A stretch of DNA of 64,000 nt from an archaeon (GCA_024275415.1 JAJRZD010000034.1:1-64000); one strand, 5' to 3'. Numbered from the stretch's first letter, positions 43,617 through 53,457 are shown. Numbers and translations: made by a program. The notes: generated by a model from the sequence alone, not told the origin.

Positions 43617-44285
43617 ATGGAGCGGGATTATGGTAAGTGTGATAGGATCCGAGTCTGTCAGCTTGAGCTTCTTTCTAATATTCACAGGCGCAATGATTTC
43701 AAGAATATCTTCGCTATGATGTGTCCGTTGGGCAATCACAATGGCTGCCTCTATCTTATCATTTACTATGGCTCTATAGCAGATGACATCACCAAATGTC
43801 CTACCTTCGTGAGTGAACCCGGTCACTACCTGAGGTGGAGTGTGTCGCATTCGTCTTATTGCATGTCTTGCATCCTCAGTCGTTACTCTGATATTCAACG
43901 TACCGAGGAATGGTTCAAACCCAAGGGCCTTTTTGAAGCGCTCTGCATAAACCTCAACATAATATGCCCCTTCTCCCAATCCCCCAACGACATAGCCTTG
44001 GATTTTAATCTCATCTTTTGGAGGTGCGAATGCAATCTCAAGCGTGCTGAACACCCGTTGCAGTTGATCTCTGCCTGTTTCTGTAATTCTGAGTTGCATC
44101 CCGTTTACAGTATGAGCACGCATGATATACCCCTCATTCACACAGTCGTTGATTCGCCGCGAGGCAGTTTGCTGACTGACACCGAGATCTTTCCCCAGAT
44201 CGCTAGTCTTAAGCAATATGACATCGTGCAACGCACCATATTTTGCCAATGACAACAAAGTGAACCATGTTTCAGGCCGAATCAT
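43605..44285 (-). CDS. ribK: CTP-dependent riboflavin kinase with winged-helix domain
   Basis: A 226-residue protein. Residues 1-90 form a winged helix (SDLGKDLGVSQQTASRRINDCV), and residues 95-226 the archaeal RibK barrel with GLGEGAYYVEVY and LGFEPFLGTLNIR. RibK phosphorylates riboflavin to FMN with CTP. Fused forms like this are thought to couple catalysis to autoregulation or DNA binding. The translin-like gene ends 13 nt upstream of its start, so they are likely co-transcribed. Confidence 0.92.
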   Translation of the reverse strand: MIRPETWFTLLSLAKYGALHDVILLKTSDLGKDLGVSQQTASRRINDCVNEGYIMRAHTVNGMQLRITETGRDQLQRVFSTLEIAFAPPKDEIKIQGYVVGGLGEGAYYVEVYAERFKKALGFEPFLGTLNIRVTTEDARHAIRRMRHTPPQVVTGFTHEGRTFGDVICYRAIVNDKIEAAIVIAQRTHHSEDILEIIAPVNIRKKLKLTDSDPITLTIIPLHLAM

Positions 44286-44298
44286 CCATAACCTGCTC

Positions 44299-44940
44299 CT
44301 ACGAAGAATCCTTTTGCTTCATTCGTTCTTCAAACTCGCTGAGTTCTTGCATCATCTTGTTCTGCCGCACAGCATTGGTGACATCTCCTCTGGTTCTCTC
44401 AATTAAGTTTCGTGCTATGTCGCATTTCCTTCTGAGATCTGGGATAAGTGCATTCGGGAAGTCGAACTCTTTCAGCCCCTCGAAAATGTGCTCCATCAAC
44501 GCAAGTAATTCAGTGGACTTGTTGATATCATCACGCCTCAGGCTCTCTAGCACGGCCCTTCTGAGTTCCCCGATGGTGTCACCCATCCCCGATAGGTATG
44601 CTCTTGATGGGATGTCATACTCTGATGGTGTGGTGATCTCACCTCTCTCTAATATTGAAAGGACATTCGCAGCCTCTGCCAGCTCCTGAAATGCCGTATC
44701 TAGGATGTGCGATTTGAGCAAGTACTCACTCTCTGCAATCTCGGTCTTTACCTCCTCAATGATCGAGTTCGCTTCATCGAGGGCAATTTTAGCCAGTTCA
44801 AACTCTCCTCTATGGGACATCTTGATGGATTCTGAGCACTTCCTTACAGCCTTCCGCGCAAGAGGGAGTGCCTTCTCTCGGACAGCATCATCTTTCTCAA
44901 TTTCCTCTCTAATCTTGCCTAATACGCTCTCAAAATCCAT
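44299..44940 (-). CDS. Translin/TRAX family protein
   Basis: A 213-residue all-helical protein. The translin hallmark appears as YLSGMGDTIGELRRAVLESLRR near residue 118, with acidic residues (EL AEAANV and GDTIGEL) that could form the TRAX-type metal site. Translin-family proteins bind single-stranded DNA or RNA; TRAX-like members cleave RNA, including tRNA processing by-products. The ATG at 44940 follows GGTGATT at 5 nt and lies 4 nt past the taw1 stop. Confidence 0.85.
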   Translation of the reverse strand: MDFESVLGKIREEIEKDDAVREKALPLARKAVRKCSESIKMSHRGEFELAKIALDEANSIIEEVKTEIAESEYLLKSHILDTAFQELAEAANVLSILERGEITTPSEYDIPSRAYLSGMGDTIGELRRAVLESLRRDDINKSTELLALMEHIFEGLKEFDFPNALIPDLRRKCDIARNLIERTRGDVTNAVRQNKMMQELSEFEERMKQKDSS

Positions 44941-44946
44941 ATCCAA

Positions 44947-45945
44947 TCACCGTTGTTCGTTCTCCAGTCGCTTTATGTGTTTTCCACGCGCCAATAATAC
45001 TACTCTGCTCTCTGTTTGCTCGTCGACAAGATAGTACCCAGTCAATGATGCAATTTTTTGTCCAAAGGCCCTGATTTCTGATTGCGGTGTGGCATTGTCT
45101 GGCGAGAGCCGTTCCCGTGAAAGGCCAATGTGCATGTAGCCCTTTACCTCTATGAAATCGGGCTCTCCAAGATTGATTAGTTTTGCATACTGTCGTATTC
45201 CATGCATGTTCCGTCCGGTAACCATCGTCAATCGGTTAACGGTTCGACAATCTAGGGATTGCAGCATCTCCTGAGATTCTAACAGCTTTTCCCATGCATT
45301 CTTCACCCCTGGTTTTAGCAACTGGGAATGCACCTCCTTGTCAGGTGATGCCAGTGTGATGTATAATTGGGTCGGGAGAGTGATGTCTGCGAGAACATCA
45401 GGACGTGTGCCATTAGTGACAAGAAATGATGTCATCCCACGTCGGTCTATCTCTTCTATGAACTCACTTAAGAATGGATACAGGGTGGGCTCACCAGCCA
45501 AGGAAATCGCAACATGCTTTGGTTCTCGTGCTTCCAAATATTTGTCCTTTGGGACATTGGCTCCAGCATCCGGGTTATACCCTCCCAATGAACGAAGATT
45601 GGCCTTCAACGTTTCATCGAGAAGCTTTGTAGGTGACAGGACATCCTGAGATCCCACTACTGTCTGATTCCATCCGATACCAATATCCTTCGGAGTCACT
45701 CTCCAACAGAACTCACAGTTTTGCGTGCATTTGTCTACAACAGGGGTCATCTGCAGGCATCGGTGCGATTCAATACCATAGAACTTTTGTTTGTAACATA
45801 CATCTCCATGGAGAAGACTTTTTCTCTGCCACTGGCATGCTTTGAAAGCGCCTCTCACACCAAGTAAATGGTAACCCTGTTTTTCGAGCCTGTGTTTGAG
45901 TTCTTTTGGCAATTCCTCTGGCAATGTGACACTCACTTGGTGCAA
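44947..45945 (-). CDS. taw1: tRNA 4-demethylwyosine synthase (Taw1)
   Basis: A 332-residue radical SAM enzyme that adds a two-carbon unit from pyruvate to m1G37 of tRNA-Phe, forming the tricyclic wyosine base. The radical SAM triad is C-T-Q-N-C-E-F-C-W, about residues 80-88. Additional upstream cysteines (ACQWQ, DVCYKQ, HRCLQM) are typical of TYW1 and bind a second cluster. The substrate is made by Trm5, encoded nearby. It is upstream of the translin gene with a 4-nt gap. Confidence 0.93.
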   Translation of the reverse strand: MHQVSVTLPEELPKELKHRLEKQGYHLLGVRGAFKACQWQRKSLLHGDVCYKQKFYGIESHRCLQMTPVVDKCTQNCEFCWRVTPKDIGIGWNQTVVGSQDVLSPTKLLDETLKANLRSLGGYNPDAGANVPKDKYLEAREPKHVAISLAGEPTLYPFLSEFIEEIDRRGMTSFLVTNGTRPDVLADITLPTQLYITLASPDKEVHSQLLKPGVKNAWEKLLESQEMLQSLDCRTVNRLTMVTGRNMHGIRQYAKLINLGEPDFIEVKGYMHIGLSRERLSPDNATPQSEIRAFGQKIASLTGYYLVDEQTESRVVLLARGKHIKRLENEQR

Positions 45946-45968
45946 GACTCCTTCGTGCTTATCAGCAT

Positions 45969-47213
45969 TTAGTCATGCCGTTGGAGCTTTCTCCCTAGTG
46001 ATTCCTGATATCCCCACGACCCTGTGACCTTTTTCTTTCTTGCCAGCTCACCAAGCAATTGCCGTGTGCGTGTGTTCAATAATCCGGCAGGCATATTCTC
46101 CCACTCGCTTCCTGGAAGCGGCATGAACACATGGGCGTGAATCTTGGCACCTAGGTTCACCAACTCTCTACACATCTGAAGGCTTGCGTCAACGTCATCT
46201 TGACATTCAAAGGGTAAACCAAAGATCATGTCCACATGCGGGATGAACCCAGCATCTCTTGCGACCTCTACCGCATTCACTCCCTCCTGAACAGTGTGGT
46301 GTCTATTCGCCTGTAGAAGGATCCTGTCACTACCTGACTGCAACCCGATTTGCAGGGTTCTATTGGATACATATCTGCGGACCATCTCCAGTAACTCATG
46401 CGTGACAAACTCAGGTCTGACCTCTGAAGGGAATGAGCCAAAGAAAACATCAATCCCAGTTGCTGCGGTCACATTCTTCAGGAGCCTCTCAAGTTTCTCG
46501 GGTTCAGCCTTTCGTCCTCTCCCGCCATAACACAACGCATTAGGCGACAGGAACCATGTTCTCTCGAAACCCTTTTCCCTTACAGCTCTCTTTAGCCATC
46601 GGGTCACCGACTCCACACCTCTGTGTCGCACGACTCCCCCTGTAAGAAACGGCGTTGCACAGAACTTGCACCTGAAGGGGCATCCCCTTGTCACCTCGAC
46701 TGGACCAACAATGTTCAATCCGATCGCGAAAGGGGGATATTTGTCCAGCACTACTCGTTCGAGTTCTCTTGGGGCTGGGAATACGTGGCTGTCTTGTCCG
46801 ACGATACCCGGTATTGTTGTGGGATCCCTATCGTTATCCATGTGCCATAGAAACTCCCTGAATATGGATTCTCCCTCACCAATTGCAACGTAGTCAAATC
46901 CAATGTCTAAAAGTTCCCCTGGTCTTGAACTGGCATGAGGTCCACCTGCAATCATGACAACATCTTTCCCAAAGCGCCCTCTGGTCGTCTGTAATTCCTC
47001 TTTCACCCTGTCCAGCTGGGTACTCATCACCGAATGAGCTACAATCACACTCCCCTGCTTGAGGCCTTGTTCGATCGCGCGCTCAATAGAACCAATGGGT
47101 GCAATAACCTTGATATGCGTCAGCCGTGGATCCGTTTCGATAGAACCCAGCAAGGCTGCTATACTATATCTTGATGTAGAATGTGCACGGAAGATTAGAG
47201 AATGCAGTCCCAA
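45969..47213 (-). CDS. B12-binding domain radical SAM protein, MJ_1487 type
   Basis: A 414-residue protein. An N-terminal cobalamin-type Rossmann domain (residues 1-135, with IAGGPHASSRPGELLDIGFDYV) precedes a radical SAM domain with CPFRCKFC near residue 155. The second half includes QIGLQSGSDRIL and FGLPFE, usual for the SAM barrel. The family is known from archaea as TIGR04013/MJ_1487 but its reaction is unknown; cobalamin suggests methylation or ring chemistry. It ends 23 nt upstream of taw1. Confidence 0.85.
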   Translation of the reverse strand: MGLHSLIFRAHSTSRYSIAALLGSIETDPRLTHIKVIAPIGSIERAIEQGLKQGSVIVAHSVMSTQLDRVKEELQTTRGRFGKDVVMIAGGPHASSRPGELLDIGFDYVAIGEGESIFREFLWHMDNDRDPTTIPGIVGQDSHVFPAPRELERVVLDKYPPFAIGLNIVGPVEVTRGCPFRCKFCATPFLTGGVVRHRGVESVTRWLKRAVREKGFERTWFLSPNALCYGGRGRKAEPEKLERLLKNVTAATGIDVFFGSFPSEVRPEFVTHELLEMVRRYVSNRTLQIGLQSGSDRILLQANRHHTVQEGVNAVEVARDAGFIPHVDMIFGLPFECQDDVDASLQMCRELVNLGAKIHAHVFMPLPGSEWENMPAGLLNTRTRQLLGELARKKKVTGSWGYQESLGRKLQRHD

Positions 47214-47230
47214 TCGTCACACGCGCACTA

Positions 47231-47821
47231 TTATTCAACTACTTTTTCAGTCACACCGTCCTTTGTGACTACCAGCACGCGAATTGCTCCACCGGACTGG
47301 ACATCTCTTTCAATGCCAGCTCGGACTGCATTCACAGCAATCCCTTCTGCATCTTTGACGGTGAGGTTCGGTCGGTAGTCCTTCTCCAGCACCCCATAGG
47401 CAGTTCTTACACCAGTGCCTGTGGCAGTGAACTCATCAGGTATCAGCGAACCTCCCATATCAAGGGTATAAAGGGCTGGTCCATCCTTGTCCACGCCTAC
47501 AATGACCGTCTGAACATAAAGCGGCATGAAACGGCGTGCGTAAAGTGTGTTTGCTACCATCTTGGACAGGGCCTTTACTGTGATTGGTTTCTTGTTGTCT
47601 AGCTCATAGAGCCTGATCTGTGCCCTGAGCCGGTTGACCAGCATCTGGTAATCTGAGGTCAGACCAGCCGATGCCAACACTATCGTGTCTGTAAGTTTGA
47701 AGGCTTTCACTCCCTTGTTGGTGAGAACCAACGTTCCCCAACTAACGAGCGAGTCGGTGGCCACCACTGTTCCGTCCGTACACTTTATTCCTACTACTGT
47801 AGCACCTGTGGGTAGACTCAT
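47231..47821 (-). CDS. psmB: Proteasome beta-type subunit lacking the catalytic Thr1
   Basis: A 196-residue beta-family subunit. The expected N-terminal nucleophile segment G-T-T-T-V-G is here TGATVVGIK, so Ala occupies position 1 after the Gly cleavage point. Asp17 (ATDS) and Lys33 (KGVKAFKL) are kept. The subunit would then be inactive and structural, working beside an active beta encoded elsewhere. Start at 47821 (MSLPTG) is supported by CGGAGGA; a TTG start at 47878 would add a propeptide but sits on the TATA box at 47881-47890. It is divergent from nog1. Confidence 0.85.
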   Translation of the reverse strand: MSLPTGATVVGIKCTDGTVVATDSLVSWGTLVLTNKGVKAFKLTDTIVLASAGLTSDYQMLVNRLRAQIRLYELDNKKPITVKALSKMVANTLYARRFMPLYVQTVIVGVDKDGPALYTLDMGGSLIPDEFTATGTGVRTAYGVLEKDYRPNLTVKDAEGIAVNAVRAGIERDVQSGGAIRVLVVTKDGVTEKVVE

Positions 47822-47880
47822 CTTTGGCCCAATCCTCCGTGGAGAATATTTCTCTAGTACCACGCCCAAATCTTTCAATC

Positions 47881-47890
47881 CTTTTAAAAG
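47881..47890 (-). promoter_or_regulatory. Palindromic TATA box of the proteasome beta gene
   Basis: CTTTTAAAAG is a perfect 10-bp palindrome 60 nt upstream of the ATG at 47821. It could drive transcription in either direction. Confidence 0.5.
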
Positions 47891-48018
47891 ATATGACTTG
47901 TACGCCTTTTCAGCGAGTTCTTATCTTTGTACTTTTATTGACTTTACATGTGCCGATACAATAGTTTCTAAAAGATGTCCGATGAACTGACAGATGCCTC
48001 CTCGAGAGTGATGATACT

Positions 48019-49098
48019 GTGAGCGCATTGAATCCCTTCAAAAGAATCCCGACCATAATGCGGGCAGAAGAGATTGTTGAATACGCTCACAGCAGATCTG
48101 TCAAGGTCAGTGTGAAAAGCTCGAGGATGATTGAGAAAGTCGAAAGAGCAAGGATTCGCGAGGTAGCCAGACTTCAAGAGTTCTCACGCAATGTAAAGAC
48201 CAAACTCAGGGACGCAGTAGAGGAGTTCCCCAGTATCGACCGGCTCCATCCATTCTATCTCGAACTCACTGATATCCTTGTGGGAATTGATAGGCTAAAA
48301 CAGGCCCTTGGTGCTATTTACAACTGTATCCCCCCTATCGAGGAGATAACCCGCACCCATCTTGAGGCACTCAAGCTTGGACAAGATTACAAACAATTGA
48401 AGCGTACCCGCAGTGCTGCCAAGGGACGGATATCTTCTATCATACGCGGTACTGCTGACAACCTAGATTTTATTATTGAAGCCAAGAAAAAGCTTGCAAC
48501 GCTACCAGGTATCCTTCCAAACTCTCCAACCATCGTCTGTGCTGGGTTTCCGAATGTTGGCAAATCGACGCTGGTGAGGACCGTTTCTACTGCCGAGCCC
48601 GAAATCGCATACTACCCTTTCACCACAAAACGTGTCATCCTAGGTCACCTCAAGGTACGTGACTATAGGGTGCAGATTGTTGACACACCAGGGCTACTAG
48701 ATAGACCCATGAGCAAGCGAAACGATATTGAGCGACAGGCGGTCACGGCTCTGAAGTACCTCGCTCATGTCATCATATTCATGCTTGATCCTTCTGAGGC
48801 ATGTGGTTGGTCGATGGATGACCAACTCAATCTGCTCAGGGAAGTCCAACGGATGTTCCCAATAATCCCGATTCTTATCACGCTTAACAAGACCGATATC
48901 ACTCCTCCTGACAAACTGGCTGAGGCACGGAGGGCAGTGCCAAATGCCTACGAGATCAATGCTATTGATGGTACTGGAGTGGATGTCCTATTACAGGATG
49001 CTGTTGAGGAGGTCGACCTCGTTTCTCTTCAGGAAGAGATTGACGAACACATCGGGTCATTGACCGGAAGAGAATCCAATACCTTTGACCGTGATTAA
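48019..49098 (+). CDS. Nog1-type ribosome biogenesis GTPase
   Basis: A 359-residue GTPase. The N-terminal helical bundle of about 160 residues matches Nog1 (residues RLHPFYLELTDILVG and YKQLKRTRS). The G domain follows: G1 AGFPNVGKST, G2 YPFTTK, G3 DTPGLLDRP and G4 NKTD. Nog1 acts in large ribosomal subunit maturation. The start is a GTG at 48019. Its end overlaps rtcA by 42 bp on the opposite strand. Confidence 0.93.
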   Translation: MSALNPFKRIPTIMRAEEIVEYAHSRSVKVSVKSSRMIEKVERARIREVARLQEFSRNVKTKLRDAVEEFPSIDRLHPFYLELTDILVGIDRLKQALGAIYNCIPPIEEITRTHLEALKLGQDYKQLKRTRSAAKGRISSIIRGTADNLDFIIEAKKKLATLPGILPNSPTIVCAGFPNVGKSTLVRTVSTAEPEIAYYPFTTKRVILGHLKVRDYRVQIVDTPGLLDRPMSKRNDIERQAVTALKYLAHVIIFMLDPSEACGWSMDDQLNLLREVQRMFPIIPILITLNKTDITPPDKLAEARRAVPNAYEINAIDGTGVDVLLQDAVEEVDLVSLQEEIDEHIGSLTGRESNTFDRD

Positions 49099-50142
49099 AC
49101 CTGTACTACCAGGTGCCCCTTCAAGAGCAATGTCAACATCAAGGATTCTCTTTGCAGCCCAGATGTTTGTTTCAAGGTGAGATGTTATCCTAGTCACTCC
49201 TATCTTGCTTACTCCCTTTGCAAGCACAACATATGGGACTAGCATGTCCGCAATATGAGAATCCACTGCCCTCCTTGTTTCCAACTCATCAATCAGTTTC
49301 GATGCAGCTTCGACACCAACCTCCTCAGCACGTTTTCCCCTTGATCCCAGCAAATCCGCTCCAACCCGCAGCCCCTTTTCCGACTCTGCCCAAAGAACAA
49401 TCCCGCTTCCAGGACCCAAGTGTGGATCACTATTTCGAGGATAGGACTCTCTAACAATAGTGTCTATGGGCAGACCTTTTTTCACAAGGACTCGCTCAGC
49501 CGCTTTTGCTTGGCGATCTGCAATATGCGAAGGAAGCCTGACGCAATGTGATATCCCTGAGATTCCCTTCAGACGACCGAATTCCACAAGATCAACATTT
49601 GAGATACTATCACAAGGTGTGATGCCCACAGAAACTAGCCCTCCTCCCTTTGGATAATGTCCTCTTCTTCTCATGACGATTTCCACATCAGGCCCCATCC
49701 TCCTAATGATTGGCAAGAATACCTCTTGCACATAATCGATAGGGGGGCTCCACGACACATCAGTGCCTCCTTTCAATTCGAGTCTGATTGTCCCTCCTGA
49801 CAGAATGGCTGGAGGAAGGACAGCCTGTAGGAGTAATGATATCGACCCCGCTGTACCAATATCATACCTGAATCTCCCACTGGCTCTCTCAGAAGGGATA
49901 AACTCAATCTCGGTGCTACCCTCTTTAAGCCCTCTCACCTTTGCGTTCACTAGTTGAGCGGTCAGGTCTATAGATGCCATGTGCTGACGTTTCAGCCCTG
50001 GCTTTGGTCTTCCTGCACGAATCTTCGTTATCCGTACGGGTTTGAGTGTCAGAGCAGATAGGGAAACAGATGTTCGAAGAATCTGTCCGCCACCTTCTCC
50101 GTATGAACCGTCAATCTCGATCATTTCATTGAAACCTGCCAT
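49057..50142 (-). CDS. rtcA: RNA 3'-terminal phosphate cyclase
   Basis: RtcA converts RNA 3'-phosphates to 2',3'-cyclic phosphates using ATP. The 361-residue protein starts near EIDGSYGEGGGQILR and has IRAGRPKPGLKRQH, GTAGSISLLLQ and HYPKGGG. The catalytic histidine lies in TSHLETN near residue 330. In an organism with heavily interrupted tRNA genes, an RNA end-processing enzyme is of interest, though RtcA is common in archaea. It is divergent from nadM. Confidence 0.94.
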   Translation of the reverse strand: MAGFNEMIEIDGSYGEGGGQILRTSVSLSALTLKPVRITKIRAGRPKPGLKRQHMASIDLTAQLVNAKVRGLKEGSTEIEFIPSERASGRFRYDIGTAGSISLLLQAVLPPAILSGGTIRLELKGGTDVSWSPPIDYVQEVFLPIIRRMGPDVEIVMRRRGHYPKGGGLVSVGITPCDSISNVDLVEFGRLKGISGISHCVRLPSHIADRQAKAAERVLVKKGLPIDTIVRESYPRNSDPHLGPGSGIVLWAESEKGLRVGADLLGSRGKRAEEVGVEAASKLIDELETRRAVDSHIADMLVPYVVLAKGVSKIGVTRITSHLETNIWAAKRILDVDIALEGAPGSTGLITVKGIGFSSGQ

Positions 50143-50209
50143 TGTAGGAGTAACCTTGCTGGTTAAGAATCCTTATTTACTACCTATTCTTCTGACTTGG
50201 GCGATAGCG

Positions 50210-50734
50210 ATGCGTTCTATATTCATTGGAAGATTCCAACCATTTCATCTAGGACATCTTCACACCATAAAGCAGATTATTGACAAAGGAGAGTCACTCA
50301 TCATTGCAATTGGCAGCTCCCAGCACTCTCACACACCCAACAACCCGTTCACGGGGGGAGAACGAGTGATGATGATCAAGCGTGTACTTATGGACGAAAA
50401 CATACCACTGGAACGAGTTGATATAGTTCCCATCAGTGACATCAACATCAATCCCTTATGGATTGCCCATCTCAAGACATACGTTCCCTATTTTGACAAG
50501 GCATACTCGCACAACACCCTTGTCCAACGGCTCTTCAGAGATGCTGGCATCAAACTTGATGAAACCGCACTCCTGGAACGCACCTCCTACAGCGCAAACC
50601 ACATTCGCGACCTTATCCGATGGGGCAATGATGAATGGAAAACACTGGTTCCGCCTGCTGTGGTAGAGATTATGGAGGAATACGAACTTGACCAACGAAT
50701 TCGGGATGTGGGGAACAATACCACCAAACGATAG
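50210..50734 (+). CDS. nadM: Nicotinamide-nucleotide adenylyltransferase
   Basis: A 174-residue enzyme forming NAD from NMN and ATP. The nucleotidyltransferase motif GRFQPFHLGHLHT opens the protein and the second signature is RTSYSANHIRDLI (ISxTxIR-type). GSSQHSHTPNNPFTGGER is the archaeal NadM pattern. The start at 50210 (MRSIFIGRFQ) follows GGGCGATAG; the longer frame runs through rtcA and is excluded. Confidence 0.93.
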   Translation: MRSIFIGRFQPFHLGHLHTIKQIIDKGESLIIAIGSSQHSHTPNNPFTGGERVMMIKRVLMDENIPLERVDIVPISDININPLWIAHLKTYVPYFDKAYSHNTLVQRLFRDAGIKLDETALLERTSYSANHIRDLIRWGNDEWKTLVPPAVVEIMEEYELDQRIRDVGNNTTKR

Positions 50735-50884
50735 GTTGCCTACAGCAGACTTTAAATAAGAACCACATGGACACATAACTTGGTGAACGTTATGCTAGGT
50801 GATTGCGTTCCGAATACCCACTAGTCTGATTTTCTGTCCTAGCCGATTCCAGATTACTCAGAACAAAGCAAGTGAGAAGATACT

Positions 50885-52369
50885 ATGAGCGGTCGTGACG
50901 AGAAACCCGACACAAAACAGGTCATTTTCAACATCAGCAAAGAACATAATTTTCCCGAGTGGTACAGTGAGATCTGCAAGGTTGCTGAACTGGCTGACAT
51001 CCGTTATAATGTCAAGGGGTTCACACCGTTCTTGCCTTGGAGCATGATGTCCATGAACCTTATGTTCGACTATCTCGAAGCAAACCTTCAAGAGAAGGGG
51101 CATCTGCCCATGTTATTTCCAACTGTGATTCCTGAAAGCAATCTGACCAAGGAAGCAGAACATGTAGAAGGCTTCACTCCTCAAGTCTTCTGGATTAGAG
51201 AGATTGGCGATGGACAGAAATTGGAAGAAGCACTCGCATTGAGACCTACTAGTGAAACTGCGATATATCCCATGTACTCACTATGGGTTCGAAGCTGGCG
51301 AGATTTGCCAATGAAAAGATATCAGCGTTGCACGGTGTTCCGATCAGAAGTCAAGAGTACACGACCATTCCTCCGAGGAAGGGAGTTCCTATGGATTGAA
51401 AGCCACAATGTCTTTGCTACTCATCAAGATGCATTGAATCAGGTAATGGAAGACCTCGAAATCACAAAGGAAGTGGTCACAGGCGATTTTGGTATCCCTG
51501 TCATGGTGTTCAAACGAACTCAATGGGACAAATTCCCAGGAGGTCTCAATACCTATGCAGCTGACACCCTTATGCCTGATGGAAAAGTGATTCAATTGCC
51601 ATCCACTCATGACTTAGGTGACAATTTTGCAAGAGCTTTTGATGTTAAGTATCTCAACGAAGAGAACGAGATGGTGTATGCTTGGCAGACATGCTATGGG
51701 CCTGCCATATCACGAATCTACGGTGCGATGATTTCAATCCACGGGGATGACAAGGGTCTCAGGATTCCCTATAAGATTGCACCCTATCAGGTCGTCATCG
51801 TGCCAATCTTCAAGGACAAGACCAAGGATGAAGTTATGAAGTATTGCAGGAACATCGAGAAGACCCTCCGGAAAGCTGGCATCCGTGTACACCTTGATGA
51901 CACTGATCAGACACCAGGATGGAAATTCAACTTCTGGGAAATGAAGGGGGTTCCCATCAGGATTGAAGCTGGTCCTCGAGACCTCAAGGAGAAAAAAGTT
52001 GTAGCACTACGCAGGGACACGATGGAACGAGAGAGTTTCGACCTTACATCTCTCAAGAAGAGGATTCCCAAGCTTGGCGGGGCGATTGATGCCAACCTTC
52101 GTTCGATTGCCGAATCCAAGTTTGAGGGCCTTATTGTTGATGCCGATTCAATAGGCGCCATCGAGGATGCTCTCAGCAACGGGAAAATCGCGCGGGTGCC
52201 ATTCTGTACCACCGAGATGGAAGGTCAGGGATGCGGCGACGAAATCAAAGATCGGACGGGTGGAGAGGTTCGCGGTACTAGGATTGACATTGACGACCCT
52301 CTCGTTGGAGTTTGTGTTGTATGTGGCAAGGCAGCAAGTGAAATGGTCTATGTTGCACGCTCCTACTAG
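50885..52369 (+). CDS. proS: Prolyl-tRNA synthetase, archaeal/eukaryal type
   Basis: A 494-residue class II synthetase charging tRNA-Pro. Motif 2 is seen in FRSEVKSTRPFLRGREFLW and the C-terminal archaeal zinc domain has cysteines at CTTEMEGQGCG and VCVVCGK, ending in Tyr (ARSY). A TATA-like CTTTAAATA near 50749-50757 lies about 130 nt upstream, so a leader of about 105 nt is implied; it contains complementary GCTAGG and CCTAGC segments (about 50793 and 50837). Confidence 0.94.
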   Translation: MSGRDEKPDTKQVIFNISKEHNFPEWYSEICKVAELADIRYNVKGFTPFLPWSMMSMNLMFDYLEANLQEKGHLPMLFPTVIPESNLTKEAEHVEGFTPQVFWIREIGDGQKLEEALALRPTSETAIYPMYSLWVRSWRDLPMKRYQRCTVFRSEVKSTRPFLRGREFLWIESHNVFATHQDALNQVMEDLEITKEVVTGDFGIPVMVFKRTQWDKFPGGLNTYAADTLMPDGKVIQLPSTHDLGDNFARAFDVKYLNEENEMVYAWQTCYGPAISRIYGAMISIHGDDKGLRIPYKIAPYQVVIVPIFKDKTKDEVMKYCRNIEKTLRKAGIRVHLDDTDQTPGWKFNFWEMKGVPIRIEAGPRDLKEKKVVALRRDTMERESFDLTSLKKRIPKLGGAIDANLRSIAESKFEGLIVDADSIGAIEDALSNGKIARVPFCTTEMEGQGCGDEIKDRTGGEVRGTRIDIDDPLVGVCVVCGKAASEMVYVARSY

Positions 52370-52470
52370 GTTGTGGATAAGGTCAGATGGCTGTTTCATG
52401 CCTCTGACCAAACCTTTTCTTGATGAAGCCATCTCATTCATAATGGAAATCACTCCCTATGGCGATTATC

Positions 52471-53457
52471 ATGAAAATCCTCGTTCCCTATCCTGATGAA
52501 ACCGCCCAAAAGATCAAAGATATTGTTGGGCATGAAGCTGAGGTTGTCGTGTCTGAGCGGACTGTAGCGGACATGCTTAAAGTAGGTGGTGATGCCGAAG
52601 TCATCGCCTCTGGCAGAGTTCCCGCCGAGTTCATCCGCAAAGCGAGATCCCTTCGGATGATACAATCTTTTGGTGCAGGAATTGACAAGATTGACCATGA
52701 TGCTGTTCTTGAACGGGGGGATGTGATTGTCTGTAACAATCATGCGAACGCGGCCGAGGTCGCAGAATACGCGATTATGCTCCTGTTGGCGACTGCGAAG
52801 CATATCGTCTTTTCTGACCGTCAATTACGACAAGGGGACTGGGCGATGGCATGGGGTGGCCCCCTGCCCAACCACGAGCTACGTAACAAGACCTGTCTGA
52901 TTGTAGGTTTCGGGCATATCGGACGAGAGATTGCAAAGAGGCTTCGAGCGTTCGATATGTATATGGTTGCAGCAACAAGATCCGGGCGCACTGACCATCA
53001 AGAATTAGTAGATGAAGTCATGAGCAGTAAGGACATTATCCCAATTCTCAAAGATGTCGATTATGTCATCCTCTCTCTCCCCTTGACCACAGAATCGAGG
53101 CATTTGGTCGATAGCAAGTTTCTTTCCGAGATGAAGAGTAGTTCGGTTCTTGTCAATATTTCCCGTGGCCATATCATTGAGGAATCTGCCCTTTATCGAG
53201 CTCTCAGTGAACGAACGATTGCTGGGGCTGGTCTTGATGTCTGGTGGGACTATCCATCTAAATGGGGTTCTTCAGGGAAATTACCCTCCGAGAACTACCC
53301 GTTCCATGATCTTGATAATGTGGTGCTATCTCCTCACCGTGCTGCATATTCTGAGAACATTGTACAGGAACAGTTCCAGTTCGCTGGAGAGAATATTCTT
53401 CGATTCGTCCGCGGCGAAACGCCACTCAATATTGTAGACTTGACGCTGGGCTACTGA
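52471..53457 (+). CDS. D-2-hydroxyacid dehydrogenase family protein
   Basis: About 328 residues. NAD binding is in LIVGFGHIGREIAKRL, and the catalytic triad segments follow the family pattern: NISRGHIIEESAL (with Arg), ERTIAGAGLDVW (with the acidic partner) and LSPHRAAY (catalytic His). Substrate could be 3-phosphoglycerate, glyoxylate or another 2-oxo acid; no ACT or other specificity domain is attached. ATGs at 52459 and 52471 compete and neither has a clear ribosome binding site. Confidence 0.85.
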   Translation: MKILVPYPDETAQKIKDIVGHEAEVVVSERTVADMLKVGGDAEVIASGRVPAEFIRKARSLRMIQSFGAGIDKIDHDAVLERGDVIVCNNHANAAEVAEYAIMLLLATAKHIVFSDRQLRQGDWAMAWGGPLPNHELRNKTCLIVGFGHIGREIAKRLRAFDMYMVAATRSGRTDHQELVDEVMSSKDIIPILKDVDYVILSLPLTTESRHLVDSKFLSEMKSSSVLVNISRGHIIEESALYRALSERTIAGAGLDVWWDYPSKWGSSGKLPSENYPFHDLDNVVLSPHRAAYSENIVQEQFQFAGENILRFVRGETPLNIVDLTLGY

